Positions 8,911 through 17,316 of a stretch of DNA of 64,000 nt are shown piece after piece. The stretch comes from Paenisporosarcina antarctica. Lineage in GTDB: Bacteria > Bacillota > Bacilli > Bacillales_A > Planococcaceae. The translations under genes were made by a program, and so were the position numbers. How positions within the stretch are numbered: position 1 is the stretch's first letter; each line of letters starts with the position of its first letter. The stretch covers positions 2,362,001 to 2,426,000 of the forward strand of contig NZ_CP038015.1 in NCBI RefSeq assembly GCF_004367585.1, read 5' to 3'. The notes below the pieces were generated by a model. The model ran no database searches and was not told the DNA's origin. It worked only from the letters and a program-made list of their open reading frames with translations.

Positions 8911-10092
8911 TTAAACTATTTTCCCAACTACTTCTTTTCTTAATGTTGCGATGTATGCTTCCATACGATCCATGCCTTTAACTAGCACAGGCATTGCATA
9001 CGCGTAAGAAATCCGTATGAAACCTTCACCATATTTACTAAATGCACTACCTGGAACACAAGCAACTCCACCTTCTTTTAGAAGTCTTGTTGCAAATTCG
9101 AATGAAGGTAAACCAAATTCTTTAATAGAAGGAAAAATGTAAAAAGCACCGTTTGGTTTAACAACATTTAGCCCCATAGCTAGTAGACGAGTATAAATAT
9201 AATCTCGACGTACCATGTACTCTTTATTCATTTCAGCAGGTACACTGCTACTTTTTCCAAGTGCTTCAATCGCTGCATATTGGCTTGGTAATGGTGCACA
9301 TACTGAATTATATTGGTGAATTTTAATACAATGTTGGATGAGTCCTTCAGGTCCTAGCAAAAACCCTATGCGCCAACCAGTCATAGAATGCGATTTTGAT
9401 AACCCATGAATAATAAATAAGCGATCGCTTAGTTGTGGATATGATGCGAATGAACGGTGTTGTCCTTCAAACGTATTTTCACTATAAATTTCATCAGATA
9501 ATATATATATTTCATGCTCTTTTAAGACATTTGCTAATGCATCCATTTTCTTTGAATCAATGGTGACACCAGTTGGGTTTGATGGGAGATTAAATAAGAC
9601 CGCCTTCGTCTTCTCTGTAATTAACCCTTTTAAACGCTCGGGATCAGGTTCAAAGCCTGTATCGGAAGTATCAAGATACTTTATCTTTGCGCCGCACATC
9701 GTGATAAGTGGAGCGTACCCTGGATAGCAAGGCGCCGGCAAAATGACTTCGTCTCCGTCTTCCAATATCGTTCTAAAAACAGCGTCGATGGCTTCGCTTG
9801 CGCCAATCGTGATGATGATTTCGCTGTCTGCTTTATACGTGAATTGATACTTTTCAGTGAAGAATTGACTGACTGCTTTCCGCAGTTCAATTAGCCCAGC
9901 GTTATGGGAGTACCCCGTTAAGTTGTTCGTAATTGCAGTAATCCCCGCTTGTTTCACGCGTTCTGGTGTTGGGAAGTCTGGTTGGCCAATGGTTAAATTG
10001 ACTGCGTCAGGATAATGAATAAGTTGATTGGAAAATTGGCGAATACCTGAAACTTCAATCTTAGTAATGCGTTCGTTTATTGTAAGTGGCAT
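8911..10092 (-). CDS. patA: PLP-dependent aminotransferase class I, PatA-like
   Basis: 393 residues, cytosolic fold-type I aminotransferase. Closely resembles B. subtilis PatA from memory: EVSGIRQFSN, LTIGQPDFPTPE, IIITIGASEAIDAVFRTIL, NLPSNPTGVT, ILSDEIYSE and GLSKSHSMTGWRIGFL, with the Schiff-base lysine at Lys233. PatA is assigned to N-acetyl-LL-diaminopimelate aminotransfer in lysine/DAP synthesis. Here it sits between a GntR-FCD regulator (six bases upstream) and a RocB-like hydrolase, which fits inducible amino-acid catabolism better, so I hold the biosynthetic role loosely. Confidence 0.8.
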   Translation of the reverse strand: MPLTINERITKIEVSGIRQFSNQLIHYPDAVNLTIGQPDFPTPERVKQAGITAITNNLTGYSHNAGLIELRKAVSQFFTEKYQFTYKADSEIIITIGASEAIDAVFRTILEDGDEVILPAPCYPGYAPLITMCGAKIKYLDTSDTGFEPDPERLKGLITEKTKAVLFNLPSNPTGVTIDSKKMDALANVLKEHEIYILSDEIYSENTFEGQHRSFASYPQLSDRLFIIHGLSKSHSMTGWRIGFLLGPEGLIQHCIKIHQYNSVCAPLPSQYAAIEALGKSSSVPAEMNKEYMVRRDYIYTRLLAMGLNVVKPNGAFYIFPSIKEFGLPSFEFATRLLKEGGVACVPGSAFSKYGEGFIRISYAYAMPVLVKGMDRMEAYIATLRKEVVGKIV

Positions 10093-10098
10093 TGATCT

Positions 10099-10758
10099 TT
10101 AACCCTCCTCATAGTAATGAAGAAATCTTCTTTCAATATTATCCATATGTTCGTGCATGGCTTTTCTTGCAGCGAGCTCGTTTTGTTTTTCAAGAGCAGT
10201 TATTATATCTTGATGTTCTCCGCTCGCTTCCATTGCAGAAATAGGGTATGTATTTGCAAGAATTAAAAAGGCACGATTGACACCTGTATTAATAGTATGA
10301 ATCATTTCACACAACTTTATATTAGGATTTTGATCAGCGAGTAGTAAATGAAATTCACAATCAAGTTTAATAAAGTCATGAAAATCATTATTTTCAGCTG
10401 CATTTTTTTGAAGTTTTAGGTTTTCTTTTAAGTTTATTAAAAATTTCGGTGTCACATGTTGAACTACTTGCTCCACATTGTAAGTTTCTAGTAATTTACG
10501 CACTTCCATTTGATGAAGTGCATCTTCTTTTGTGAAGGACGAAACAGTTGCAGGCTTACCTGTTTGTAAGATGACCAATCCATCAGTTGCTAATCTTCGA
10601 ATCGCTTCACGAAGTGGTGTCCGACTTATCCCAAGTTCCATCGCAAATTTTTCTTCTGGCAATTCTTCACTGGGGGCTAGTTTACCTAGTAGTATATCTT
10701 TACGAATTAAATCATATGCTTGATCCGCGAGCGATTCAGGTTTTTTGATTTTTCTCAA
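10099..10758 (-). CDS. GntR-family transcriptional regulator with FCD domain
   Basis: 219 residues. The winged-helix domain (about 10-75) shows ADQAYDLIRKDILLGKLAPSEEL and the recognition segment LGISRTPLREAIRRL. The FCD effector domain (about 85-210) has the spaced acidic and His residues (EFHLLLAD, ASGEHQDIITALE) that bind metal and a carboxylic acid ligand in this class. It starts with TTG, supported by AAGGA seven bases upstream. First gene of the operon; probably autoregulates through the palindrome at 10788-10805. Confidence 0.88.
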   Translation of the reverse strand: MRKIKKPESLADQAYDLIRKDILLGKLAPSEELPEEKFAMELGISRTPLREAIRRLATDGLVILQTGKPATVSSFTKEDALHQMEVRKLLETYNVEQVVQHVTPKFLINLKENLKLQKNAAENNDFHDFIKLDCEFHLLLADQNPNIKLCEMIHTINTGVNRAFLILANTYPISAMEASGEHQDIITALEKQNELAARKAMHEHMDNIERRFLHYYEEG

Positions 10759-10787
10759 CGTGGTTTCCTTCTTTTCAAAAATTATTG

Positions 10788-10805
10788 TATTCTGTATACA
10801 GTATA
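10788..10805. promoter_or_regulatory. Palindromic operator, probable GntR-FCD binding site
   Basis: TATTCTGTATACAGTATA is symmetric at 8 of 9 half-site positions around a perfect CTGTATACAG core. It lies 29 bases upstream of the gntR start and just downstream of the -10 below, where a bound repressor would block initiation. The assignment to the adjacent regulator is inferred. Confidence 0.6.
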
Positions 10806-10810
10806 TGCGG

Positions 10811-10839
10811 ATTATAGCTTAGAAAGCTCTTAATGTATA
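10811..10839 (-). promoter_or_regulatory. Candidate sigma-A promoter of the gntR operon
   Basis: On the minus strand TATACA (10834-10839) and a perfect TATAAT (10811-10816) are spaced by 17 bases. The palindromic operator begins about six bases after the -10. Confidence 0.55.
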
Positions 10840-11096
10840 GTGGAGAAATTTAAGAGTCGATTATTATTTGCATTAGTGGGAATTTTCCAGCTAACAGCTA
10901 CTACCTGGCAGCAATTCTCAGCTCTAATTGATGTATATGTCTTCCAATTGTTGTGCGTTCTCTTCTTTTATAGCTATAATCTAGTAACGATATGCTTCTT
11001 CTGAATACTTTAGATAATCTCCGATATAGTGCGCTGACAGCAACATATACTTTGGCGAACCAAATAACACGATGTTCGTATGTTCAAATTATGTGG
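10840..11096. other. Non-coding spacer
   Basis: This is the promoter-distal part of the 675-base divergent gap between the gntR operon and the XRE regulator. A 62-codon minus-strand frame at 11010-11198 overlaps the repeat units and has no RBS or recognisable composition. I see nothing else here. Confidence 0.5.
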
Positions 11097-11108
11097 TTCA
11101 CGTGAATT

Positions 11109-11150
11109 CGTGAATACTATATAAGTGTGGACGAATATCAGATAATCCTC
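11109..11150. repeat. Two tandem units of the 21-nt intergenic repeat family
   Basis: The units CGTGAATACTATATAAGTGT (11109-11129) and GACGAATATCAGATAATCCT (11130-11150), each 21 nt with one further base, sit head to tail. A weaker possible unit precedes them. They match the reverse complement of the four units at 21351-21434. Confidence 0.65.
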
Positions 11151-11433
11151 TATTAAATTTCCCGCCAGACAACTCAAAGTTAATCTCTGATATCCCAACG
11201 TGAGTAAGGCATAATGCTAAGATGCCCTATACGAGCCACAAATTCGCGTATTTTTGGTTAGGACTGTCTTCCGTTCATTTTTATTGTATTTAAGAGTGTT
11301 TGGTAATTGTGTCTTAAAATAAAATACAGAATGTTTAATAATTAAGAATATTTACTATATATCTGACTTACTTTAAAAAAATGTTGTAAACTAGGAGATA
11401 GATGTATTACTAATTGGAAGGAGGTTTGAATAA

Positions 11434-12021
11434 ATGGACTTTCCAAAAGAAGAAGTTGGTAAGCGTATAAGAATTTTACGAAAATCGCGTGGATTTACTG
11501 CGGATGATTTAGCGAAAAAAATAGGGGTCAGCCAAAGTATGATTTCTCAAATAGAGCGTGGACTAGTGTCTCCTTCTTTGGACACCTTATGGAAAATGAG
11601 TCACTGTTTAAAATTGCCAATTTCCGCTTTTTTCGAAGAAGATAATCAACAACATGTAACTGTTTTCCGTGAAAATGAGCGTTTTGAGTTGAAAAAGATG
11701 CGTCCAAATATAACTTATCAACCTCTGTCACCGAGTAATGGCAAAGAAATCAGCTTATTCAAATTGATATTGGATCCTGGTGAAACTTTGGATAACCCAT
11801 TAATGTTTCATATGGGTGAAGAATGCGGCTACGTACTATCTGGAACTATTCGTGTAACAGTGGACGGTCAATCATACGAGCTTCATCAAGGGGATAGCAT
11901 TTACTTTGATAGCAATCTTCCACATAATTTTGTAAATGTGAGTCCAACTATCTCGACAGCTATTTGGGCCATGACACATCCTTTTGAAACTTTTCTGAAT
12001 CCCACTCGTATACATAAGTAA
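11434..12021 (+). CDS. XRE-family regulator with C-terminal cupin domain
   Basis: 195 residues. The HTH is at about 8-65 (GKRIRILRKSRGFTADDLAKKIGVSQ, then MISQIERGLVSPSLDTLWKM). The cupin barrel is at about 110-185 (GEECGYVLSGTIRV, QGDSIYFDSNLPHNF), with His and Glu at the usual cupin ligand positions. Such proteins (SinR/PuuR-like HTH plus cupin) sense small molecules, often amino-acid or polyamine derivatives. The start has GGAGG nine bases upstream. The next gene follows after 25 bases, so they may be co-transcribed. Target and ligand are unknown. Confidence 0.88.
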   Translation: MDFPKEEVGKRIRILRKSRGFTADDLAKKIGVSQSMISQIERGLVSPSLDTLWKMSHCLKLPISAFFEEDNQQHVTVFRENERFELKKMRPNITYQPLSPSNGKEISLFKLILDPGETLDNPLMFHMGEECGYVLSGTIRVTVDGQSYELHQGDSIYFDSNLPHNFVNVSPTISTAIWAMTHPFETFLNPTRIHK

Positions 12022-12046
12022 TGGATTAATTAGGAGGTATATTATT

Positions 12047-12280
12047 ATGTTATTAAAAAACCCTGGTATTGCCGCGGTATTAAGTTTCTTTTGGACCGGT
12101 GTCGGGCAAATATATAATGGTCAAATTGTGAAAGGCTTAATTTTAATTCTCGTGCAACTTATCAATTCAGCCTTAATGTTCGTATTAATTGGATTTATTA
12201 CCTTTCCGCTTGTTTGGATTTGGGGAATCTATGACGCTTACAAAGTTGCAGATAGAATGAATAAAAACGGTTCATACTAA
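12047..12280 (+). CDS. Small membrane protein, TM2-domain-like
   Basis: 77 residues with two hydrophobic stretches (about 7-24 and 29-62). The pattern NPGIAAVLSFFWTGVGQIYNGQ, followed by WIWGIYDAYKVADRMN, matches the TM2/short membrane family found widely in Firmicutes. Function unknown. RBS AGGAGG is present nine to ten bases upstream. It lies in one probable operon with the XRE-cupin gene. Confidence 0.75.
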   Translation: MLLKNPGIAAVLSFFWTGVGQIYNGQIVKGLILILVQLINSALMFVLIGFITFPLVWIWGIYDAYKVADRMNKNGSY

Positions 12281-12338
12281 CCACTCCCATTTTGGGGCCA
12301 CTGCTTTCGTTTTTAAAATTTGTAAGTATGTTTAAATT

Positions 12339-12384
12339 AAAAAAGGCGACATTTCGTTCTATTTTGAACGGAATGTCGCCTTTT
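12339..12384. repeat. Hairpin at the end of a transposase relic (copy 1)
   Basis: A 19-bp stem with one G-U pair (12341-12359 and 12366-12384), opening AAAAGGCGACATTTCGTTC, closely matches the hairpin at 60976-61017. Each lies immediately beyond a relic of the same protein end. It may also terminate the TM2-like gene transcript. Confidence 0.65.
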
Positions 12385-12410
12385 CTTTCGTATTTCTTAC
12401 TCTGCTACCT

Positions 12411-12497
12411 TCAGTAAGGAAAAATTCGTTTGAGGTTTACGGCAAATAGCGTCATGGCTCCTTGCATCTGCACAACGATATCGTAAATCGCCTTGGG
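12411..12497 (-). pseudogene. C-terminal fragment of a transposase-like gene (copy 1)
   Basis: The minus strand has an in-frame stop just before and encodes PKAIYDIVVQMQGAMTLFAV, then NLKRIFPY and stop. The pattern QGAMTLFAVNLKRI resembles the end of DDE transposases of IS1182/IS4-like type; the family is not settled. A second relic at about 61020-61092 reads AIFAVNL in the same context, next to the same hairpin. Confidence 0.5.
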
Positions 12498-12557
12498 CTA
12501 AGGTTTAAAGATTCTTGAGTGGAAAGGCGGGGGCACATTCTGTGAGATTTTAAACAG

Positions 12558-12579
12558 AAAAAGGAACCTCTCCTTTTTT
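12558..12579 (+). terminator. Small terminator-like hairpin
   Basis: AAAAAGGA, a five-base loop and TCCTTTTTT. It is about 280 bases after the TM2-like gene with no closer gene on the plus strand. The remainder of 12500-12690 shows no coding signal. Confidence 0.4.
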
Positions 12580-12693
12580 AAATGAAAGAAAATATATATA
12601 TGAATGATTGAAGTGCAAGGCGGCTATTCTTAATTTTTCTTTCTAAGTAGTAAAAGATTCTCTTTTTGTTTGTGTTGTTTTATGTAGAAAATT

Positions 12694-12733
12694 AGGAAAG
12701 GGTCTAACCTCTGTACAGGATAGACCCTTTCCT
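12694..12733 (-). terminator. Terminator of the EamA transporter gene
   Basis: A perfect 13-bp stem (AGGAAAGGGTCTA and its complement, 12694-12706 and 12721-12733) starts eight bases after the stop codon. On the minus strand it is followed by AATTTTC. Confidence 0.7.
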
Positions 12734-12740
12734 ATTCGAC

Positions 12741-13661
12741 TCAATTTGAGACAGATTTCTTTAATTTATGCTTTCTCCACAAGTCTTCCGCTGCACCTGA
12801 ACCAAATATCACTCCTGTGACGATAAAAACAAGTCCAAATATATGTCGAATTGATATGACTTCATCTAAAAAAATGGAAGCTCCTACTAATGAAAAGAAC
12901 GTATTTAAGTTCATAAAAATGGCAGCCTTTGATGGGCCTGTTTTACCAACTGAGTAGTTGAAGAGCATATGTCCAACTGCTGTTCCAATTATTGCACTAC
13001 CAAAGAAAAGAGCCCAAAATATAGGCTGAACTTCGAAAAATACTTGAATTTCACCTGGTTCTTGGACCAAGCTAATGACAAACAATACGAATGAGCCGAT
13101 TAAGAACATATAAGCAGTGAGCAACCTTGGATCCAATGTTTTTGCAGCTTTACTTATGACCAAATAACTAACTACTTGAGCTAATATCGATATGAACACG
13201 AATACATCACCAAAAGATAAACCAGATGCCCCTTCTCCAGCTGCTAATACTGTGGCACTGACGCCAAATAAACCGAGAACAACGCCAACCCATTGCAATC
13301 TTGAAGGATAAACTCGCATGATTAAGGATACTAATACAGCGGTTAACACGGGACCCGTCCCTAAAATTAAACCAGCATTCGAACCAGATGTCATGGATAA
13401 TCCAATTGACAAGAAGTATTGGTGTAATACGACATTAAGGAGTGCCCCCACGAAAATAAATTTCCATTCTTTTTTCGTGGGTTTTCTCACAAGTTTCATC
13501 GCCGTTAATATTGTAAACACAGTTAGACTTGCTAAAAATATACGAAATGCAGTCATGGTAACAGGACGCACTTCTGAAACTAAATATTTTACGGCTGGTA
13601 AATTAAAGCCCCATATGAACATAACTAAGACGAGAATTCCATAAATTTTCCATTGTTTCAC
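12741..13661 (-). CDS. EamA-family (DMT superfamily) transporter
   Basis: 306 residues from the GTG at 13661, preferred because GAGGTG lies nine bases upstream; a GTG four codons earlier overlaps that RBS. Ten hydrophobic segments form two EamA repeats (about 5-140 and 150-290), with typical GFNLPAVKYLVSEVRP and GKTGPSKAAIFMNL. This family exports amino acids and other metabolites across the cytoplasmic membrane. The substrate is not predictable. It appears monocistronic. Confidence 0.88.
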   Translation of the reverse strand: MKQWKIYGILVLVMFIWGFNLPAVKYLVSEVRPVTMTAFRIFLASLTVFTILTAMKLVRKPTKKEWKFIFVGALLNVVLHQYFLSIGLSMTSGSNAGLILGTGPVLTAVLVSLIMRVYPSRLQWVGVVLGLFGVSATVLAAGEGASGLSFGDVFVFISILAQVVSYLVISKAAKTLDPRLLTAYMFLIGSFVLFVISLVQEPGEIQVFFEVQPIFWALFFGSAIIGTAVGHMLFNYSVGKTGPSKAAIFMNLNTFFSLVGASIFLDEVISIRHIFGLVFIVTGVIFGSGAAEDLWRKHKLKKSVSN

Positions 13662-13935
13662 TTGGGTCTTCACCTCATTAACTATTTCGTAATACGAAAA
13701 TCAATACAGTAATCTTAATACTTTACCTCACTAAAGTAAATGAATTCATTTTTATAAATGGTTTTTGTTACCATTTAATGAAAACCAAAATTTTAGGTAT
13801 TTAAACATTCTAAAAAATTCATTGTAGGGCGAATGTAACAATGAAAAGTTTTCAATTTCTTCTATAGTTGCTAAACATCTTTATTGTAGGTGCTTACCTT
13901 CTATTAAAATGAATGTTGTTTTATTAAACAAAAAA

Positions 13936-13962
13936 TCCATTTAACTGGGTGAGTTAAATGGA
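13936..13962 (-). terminator. Terminator overlapping the exonuclease stop codon
   Basis: The perfect 10-bp stem TCCATTTAAC/GTTAAATGGA (13936-13945 and 13953-13962), followed by TTTTTTG on the minus strand. The TAA stop (13954-13956) and the last two codons lie inside the upstream arm. Confidence 0.8.
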
Positions 13963-14559
13963 ATGTTTAAAGCAATATTGATAAATTTTAGCTGTGACGA
14001 GACAATCTCCTAAAGCATCATGAGCATTATGCTCAAGTTGCAAATACTGAGCTAATGTTGTTAATTTGTGATTAGGTGTTTCATTAAATACTTTTCTTGA
14101 AAGTTTTAATGTATCAATAACTGTATATGTAGGTAATTCAACTTTTTCTTCTAGAGCATATAAAAAATTCATATCAAACGATGCATTATGAGCAACAATC
14201 GGTAGATCCCCAATAAATTCAATTAACTCGTTTATTACACTATCAATCTTTGGTTCATTTTTCACCATACTATTTGTAATACCAGTTAATGCCGTGATAC
14301 GTGTTGAAATCGACCGCAATGGATTAACAAGTTGATTCATAATGCCAATTTGCACATGATTTCGGAATTTTACAGCTCCGACTTGAATAATTTGATCTGC
14401 TCCTGGTCGTAATCCCGTTGTTTCAAAATCAAGTACTACATAATCTTTTGCTTTTTTCACGGAAGGAATATATTTTTTCAGGGGTAAAGTACGCTTTGTC
14501 GTAGCCCAATACTGTTGACGTGTTTTTCGTCTAAGTAGCTCTGCTGCTCGATCATCCAT
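13954..14559 (-). CDS. DEDDh 3'-5' exonuclease, DnaQ/PolC-epsilon-like
   Basis: 201 residues from the ATG at 14559, where GGAGG lies eight bases upstream; a TTG five codons earlier has no RBS. Exonuclease motifs: ExoI VVLDFETTG (Asp44, Glu46), ExoII VAHNASFDMNFL (Asp129), ExoIII HNAHDALGD (His180, Asp185). It is a stand-alone proofreading-type nuclease acting on single-stranded DNA ends or on RNA. The polypeptide has a basic N-terminal extension of about 40 residues before the domain. No operon partner. Confidence 0.87.
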   Translation of the reverse strand: MDDRAAELLRRKTRQQYWATTKRTLPLKKYIPSVKKAKDYVVLDFETTGLRPGADQIIQVGAVKFRNHVQIGIMNQLVNPLRSISTRITALTGITNSMVKNEPKIDSVINELIEFIGDLPIVAHNASFDMNFLYALEEKVELPTYTVIDTLKLSRKVFNETPNHKLTTLAQYLQLEHNAHDALGDCLVTAKIYQYCFKHSI

Positions 14560-14648
14560 CTTGTATTCCTCCAAATCTATTAGTTCTTATAGTCTATCTA
14601 CTATAAGAACTATATACCCAAACTAAGAAAAGCGCAAAGCATCTTCTA

Positions 14649-14664
14649 ATCACCGGTGCTGGAA
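14649..14664. repeat. 16-nt sequence shared with 57425-57440
   Basis: ATCACCGGTGCTGGAA occurs identically in two unrelated intergenic regions. It includes the palindrome CACCGGTG. The flanks are not obviously alike, so it may be a residue of a common element. Confidence 0.35.
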
Positions 14665-14772
14665 ATGTCTGAAGCTTAGGTACGAGATGTCACATTGTAG
14701 CTAGACATAACTATATGAAGTCCGTTTGAAAAACTTATAATTTTAAATACCCCCTAAAAAGGTAAACATCTA

Positions 14773-14801
14773 TTGACGAATCATGAAAGATTCATTATGA
14801 T
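14773..14801 (+). promoter_or_regulatory. Sigma-A promoter of bioY
   Basis: TTGACG (14773-14778), a 17-base spacer and TATGAT (14796-14801), both close to consensus, lie 57 bases upstream of the bioY start. Confidence 0.75.
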
Positions 14802-14807
14802 GTTTTT

Positions 14808-14838
14808 ATGTTAACTAAAATATATTACAAGTTTACAA
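14808..14838. promoter_or_regulatory. BirA operator upstream of bioY
   Basis: ATGTTAACT and AGTTTACAA are inverted half-sites separated by 13 bases, matching the Firmicute BirA box (TTGTTAAC, spacer, GTTAACAA) with a few changes. It begins six bases after the -10, so biotin-loaded BirA would repress bioY. Confidence 0.75.
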
Positions 14839-14857
14839 AAACATTGGGGGATTATAT

Positions 14858-15412
14858 GTGAGAAATGAAAATTTAAAAATGTTAATTGTAACTGCACTTT
14901 TTGCAGCGATTATCGGCATTATGGCACAGCTAACTATACCACTACCACTAGTTCCAATTACCGGGCAAACACTTGCCATCGGGTTTGCGGCAACTATTTT
15001 AGGAAAACGGTATGGTACGTTATCCGTACTTGTTTACATCATGTTAGGAATTGCGGGATTGCCTGTGTTTAGCGCTATGACCTCAGGCCTTGGTATAGTT
15101 TTTGGTCCAACAGGAGGCTATATCATCGGATTTATTCCAGCAGCCTTCATTATAGGTTGGTATTTAGAACGTTTTGGGTTTACCGTAACCCATGCCATCA
15201 TTGCTAATATTATGGGGACGGTCATTACATTAACGTTTGGAGCGGTTTGGTTAAAATTCATTGCAGAGTTAAGTTGGACTGCTGTTTTAGCGGGCGGGGT
15301 TACTCCATTTATTATTGTGGGAATCATTAAAGCAGTAATTGCTGCAACAGTTGGCATAATAGTACGTAACCGTTTAACATCCGCAAAGTTATTACCGGTT
15401 GTCATTGCATAA
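14858..15412 (+). CDS. bioY: BioY biotin transporter (ECF S-component)
   Basis: 184 residues, six membrane segments. Family hallmarks: MAQLTIPLPLVPITGQTLAIGFAA in pieces near the N-terminus, LPVFSAMTSGLGIVFGPTGGY and GFIPAAFIIG. BioY binds biotin in the membrane and works alone or with the shared EcfAA'T module. The start codon is GTG at 14858 with a modest GGGGG upstream. Control by BirA is supported by the operator between -10 and start. Followed by a strong terminator. Confidence 0.93.
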   Translation: MRNENLKMLIVTALFAAIIGIMAQLTIPLPLVPITGQTLAIGFAATILGKRYGTLSVLVYIMLGIAGLPVFSAMTSGLGIVFGPTGGYIIGFIPAAFIIGWYLERFGFTVTHAIIANIMGTVITLTFGAVWLKFIAELSWTAVLAGGVTPFIIVGIIKAVIAATVGIIVRNRLTSAKLLPVVIA

Positions 15413-15436
15413 ATAAATAATTATTTAATTAAATCT

Positions 15437-15484
15437 AACCAGCTATTTTAAAAGTGTATCTACTTTTAAAATAGCTGGTTTTTT
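15437..15484 (+). terminator. Terminator of bioY
   Basis: A perfect 19-bp stem (15437-15455 and 15462-15480) beginning AACCAGCTATT, followed by TTTT, 24 bases after the stop. Confidence 0.85.
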
Positions 15485-15559
15485 GGGTGGATCTGTTCAA
15501 TTGTATTGCCCGGGAAATAATTGGGTTGTTTTGTCATGTACTAGTCGAATTATGATAAT

Positions 15560-15593
15560 CAAATGATTAGTACATTAAGTAAATAATCATTTG
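15560..15593. repeat. 10-bp inverted repeat in the bioY/brnQ gap
   Basis: CAAATGATTA and TAATCATTTG (15560-15569 and 15584-15593) with a 14-base loop. There is no U-run. It could be an operator or a folded leader; nothing in the sequence decides. Confidence 0.35.
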
Positions 15594-15636
15594 TATTATC
15601 CCGTATTTCCGGGGGATATTTCTTATTGGTAGTCAT

Positions 15637-15678
15637 TTATCTGAAATTCACGCAAATATATCAATCTAAAAATTGATA
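15637..15678. repeat. One or two units of the 21-nt intergenic repeat family
   Basis: TTATCTGAAATTCACGCAAA (plus one base, 15637-15657) fits the family pattern TTATCTnATATTCrCG. The following 21 bases fit only loosely. The rest of 15485-15857 is AT-rich and contains a TATAAT at about 15814 that could serve brnQ. Confidence 0.5.
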
Positions 15679-15857
15679 AGTAAAAGAATGGTATCAGCCT
15701 CAAATGTAACGAAACCTAACAATTAATTCCTCCTTTGTTCATTACTCTCTGTTAAGTTTAGAATTTTCTCGCATTTGTCACAATTTTGTTAGTTTAATTT
15801 ATATGCATCATGTATAATTGTTGATTGTTGCTACCGTATTAAAAAGGAGTTTTTTAA

Positions 15858-17177
15858 ATGAAATCACAAAATACTCTAACTATTGGAGAGAATATAGTAG
15901 TTGGTCTCATGTTATTTGCATTATTTTTAGGTGCTGGAAATATTATCTTTCCACCATTACTTGGTCAGTTATCTGGGGAATCATTAATACTTGCTATATC
16001 TGGTTTTCTTATTACTGGAGTTGGATTGCCATTACTGGCTGTGATAGCAGTAGCAAAATCAGGCGGAGACTTACAAGGAATTGCAAGTAGAGTACATCCA
16101 CTTTTCGGATTAATTTTCACCATTGTAGTTTATCTCGTAATTGGCCCACTTTTCGCTATACCTAGAACTGCAACCGTTTCATTTGAAATTGGCGTTGCTC
16201 CTTTTTTAGCAGAAGGCATTTTACTAGAAAAATGGCCATTAGTCATCTTTAGTATTTTATTTTTCACTGTAACCGTATTATTCGCTCTTAATCCTACTAA
16301 GCTTGTTGATCGCATCGGAAAAATTTTAACACCGATATTAATTACGGTCATAGGATTATTAACGATAAAAAGTATAATTACGCCTATGGGTGAAATTGGT
16401 CCATCACACGGTGCTTATAAAGAAAGTCCGTTTTTTGAAAGCTTTTTACAAGGTTATTTAACAATGGACTTTTTAGCAGCCTTAGTATTTGGTATTGTTG
16501 TTATTAAAGCTTTAGAGAATAAAGGAGTCCATGATAAGAAGAAATTAGTCAAAACAACTATTTTTGCTGGTTTTATCGCGGTATTAGGGTTATCTCTTGT
16601 TTACATTGCATTAAGTTATATTGGGGCAACAAGTATCGATGAGATTGGTATTCAAGAAAATGGCGGTGCAATTTTAGCATTAGCTTCTGTTGAATTATTC
16701 GGGAATTTCGGCAAAATCATTTTAGCTATGACAATTATGTTTGCGTGCTTAACGACTTCTATTGGATTAGTTGTAGCTTCCTCTCAATTCTTCGAGAAAA
16801 TAATACCTAAAATATCTTACAAATTGTTAGTCTTTATATTCGCTGGATTTAGTGCAATTGTTTCAAATGTTGGGTTAACTCAACTTATTAGTTTCTCAAT
16901 ACCTGTCTTGTTAGCTATTTACCCGTTAGCAATTGTATTAATGTTTCTATCATTCATTGACAAATCTTTTGATCGATCACCGATTGTTTATCAATTAGCA
17001 TTATTATTCACTAGCTTTATCAGTATTTTTGATGGGCTAAAAGCTGCTAAAATAACTTTCCCTGTTATAGAAAGTGCATTTAATTACCTTCCACTATATA
17101 CACAAGGAATCGGTTGGCTGATACCCTCTATTATAGGTGGTCTTATTGGTTTCATCATATATAAATTCAAAAAATAA
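15858..17177 (+). CDS. brnQ: Branched-chain amino acid transporter, BrnQ (LIVCS) family
   Basis: 439 residues, about 12 membrane helices, the usual length. Family signature early: GLMLFALFLGAGNIIFPPLLGQ in pieces, followed by SGFLITGVGLPLLAVIAVA. BrnQ imports leucine, isoleucine and valine with a cation. RBS AAAGGAG lies eight bases before ATG. The gene is followed by a bidirectional terminator and seems monocistronic. In Bacillus brnQ genes are controlled by CodY or Lrp-like proteins; I could not point to a convincing CodY box here. Confidence 0.92.
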   Translation: MKSQNTLTIGENIVVGLMLFALFLGAGNIIFPPLLGQLSGESLILAISGFLITGVGLPLLAVIAVAKSGGDLQGIASRVHPLFGLIFTIVVYLVIGPLFAIPRTATVSFEIGVAPFLAEGILLEKWPLVIFSILFFTVTVLFALNPTKLVDRIGKILTPILITVIGLLTIKSIITPMGEIGPSHGAYKESPFFESFLQGYLTMDFLAALVFGIVVIKALENKGVHDKKKLVKTTIFAGFIAVLGLSLVYIALSYIGATSIDEIGIQENGGAILALASVELFGNFGKIILAMTIMFACLTTSIGLVVASSQFFEKIIPKISYKLLVFIFAGFSAIVSNVGLTQLISFSIPVLLAIYPLAIVLMFLSFIDKSFDRSPIVYQLALLFTSFISIFDGLKAAKITFPVIESAFNYLPLYTQGIGWLIPSIIGGLIGFIIYKFKK

Positions 17178-17229
17178 ATATTACATTTAAAATTATTTTT
17201 TGAAAAAATTATATAATTTTTCACACACA

Positions 17230-17267
17230 AAACCCGTTGCAGTCTCTATGAGTACTGCAACGGGTTT
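17230..17267. terminator. Bidirectional terminator between brnQ and the GSP17M-like gene
   Basis: A perfect 14-bp stem AAACCCGTTGCAGT with its complement (17230-17243 and 17254-17267). It lies 52 bases after brnQ and 49 bases beyond the convergent gene's stop. The U-tracts are short: TTTAAT on plus, TTTTG on minus. Confidence 0.75.
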
Positions 17268-17316
17268 AATCTATATAGAGGGGGTCTCTAGTAGATGTAG
17301 TTAAATTTGAATTTTA

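Noticed and set aside
11010-11198. 62-codon minus-strand frame
   Set aside because: Covers the 21-nt repeat units and has no RBS.
15485-15857. Possible T-box or CodY-controlled leader of brnQ
   Set aside because: No T-box core sequence or AATTTTCWGAAAATT-like box could be found.
15818-16090. 90-codon frame overlapping the start of brnQ
   Set aside because: Shadow of brnQ with unnatural composition (many Trp, Tyr and Ser) and no RBS.
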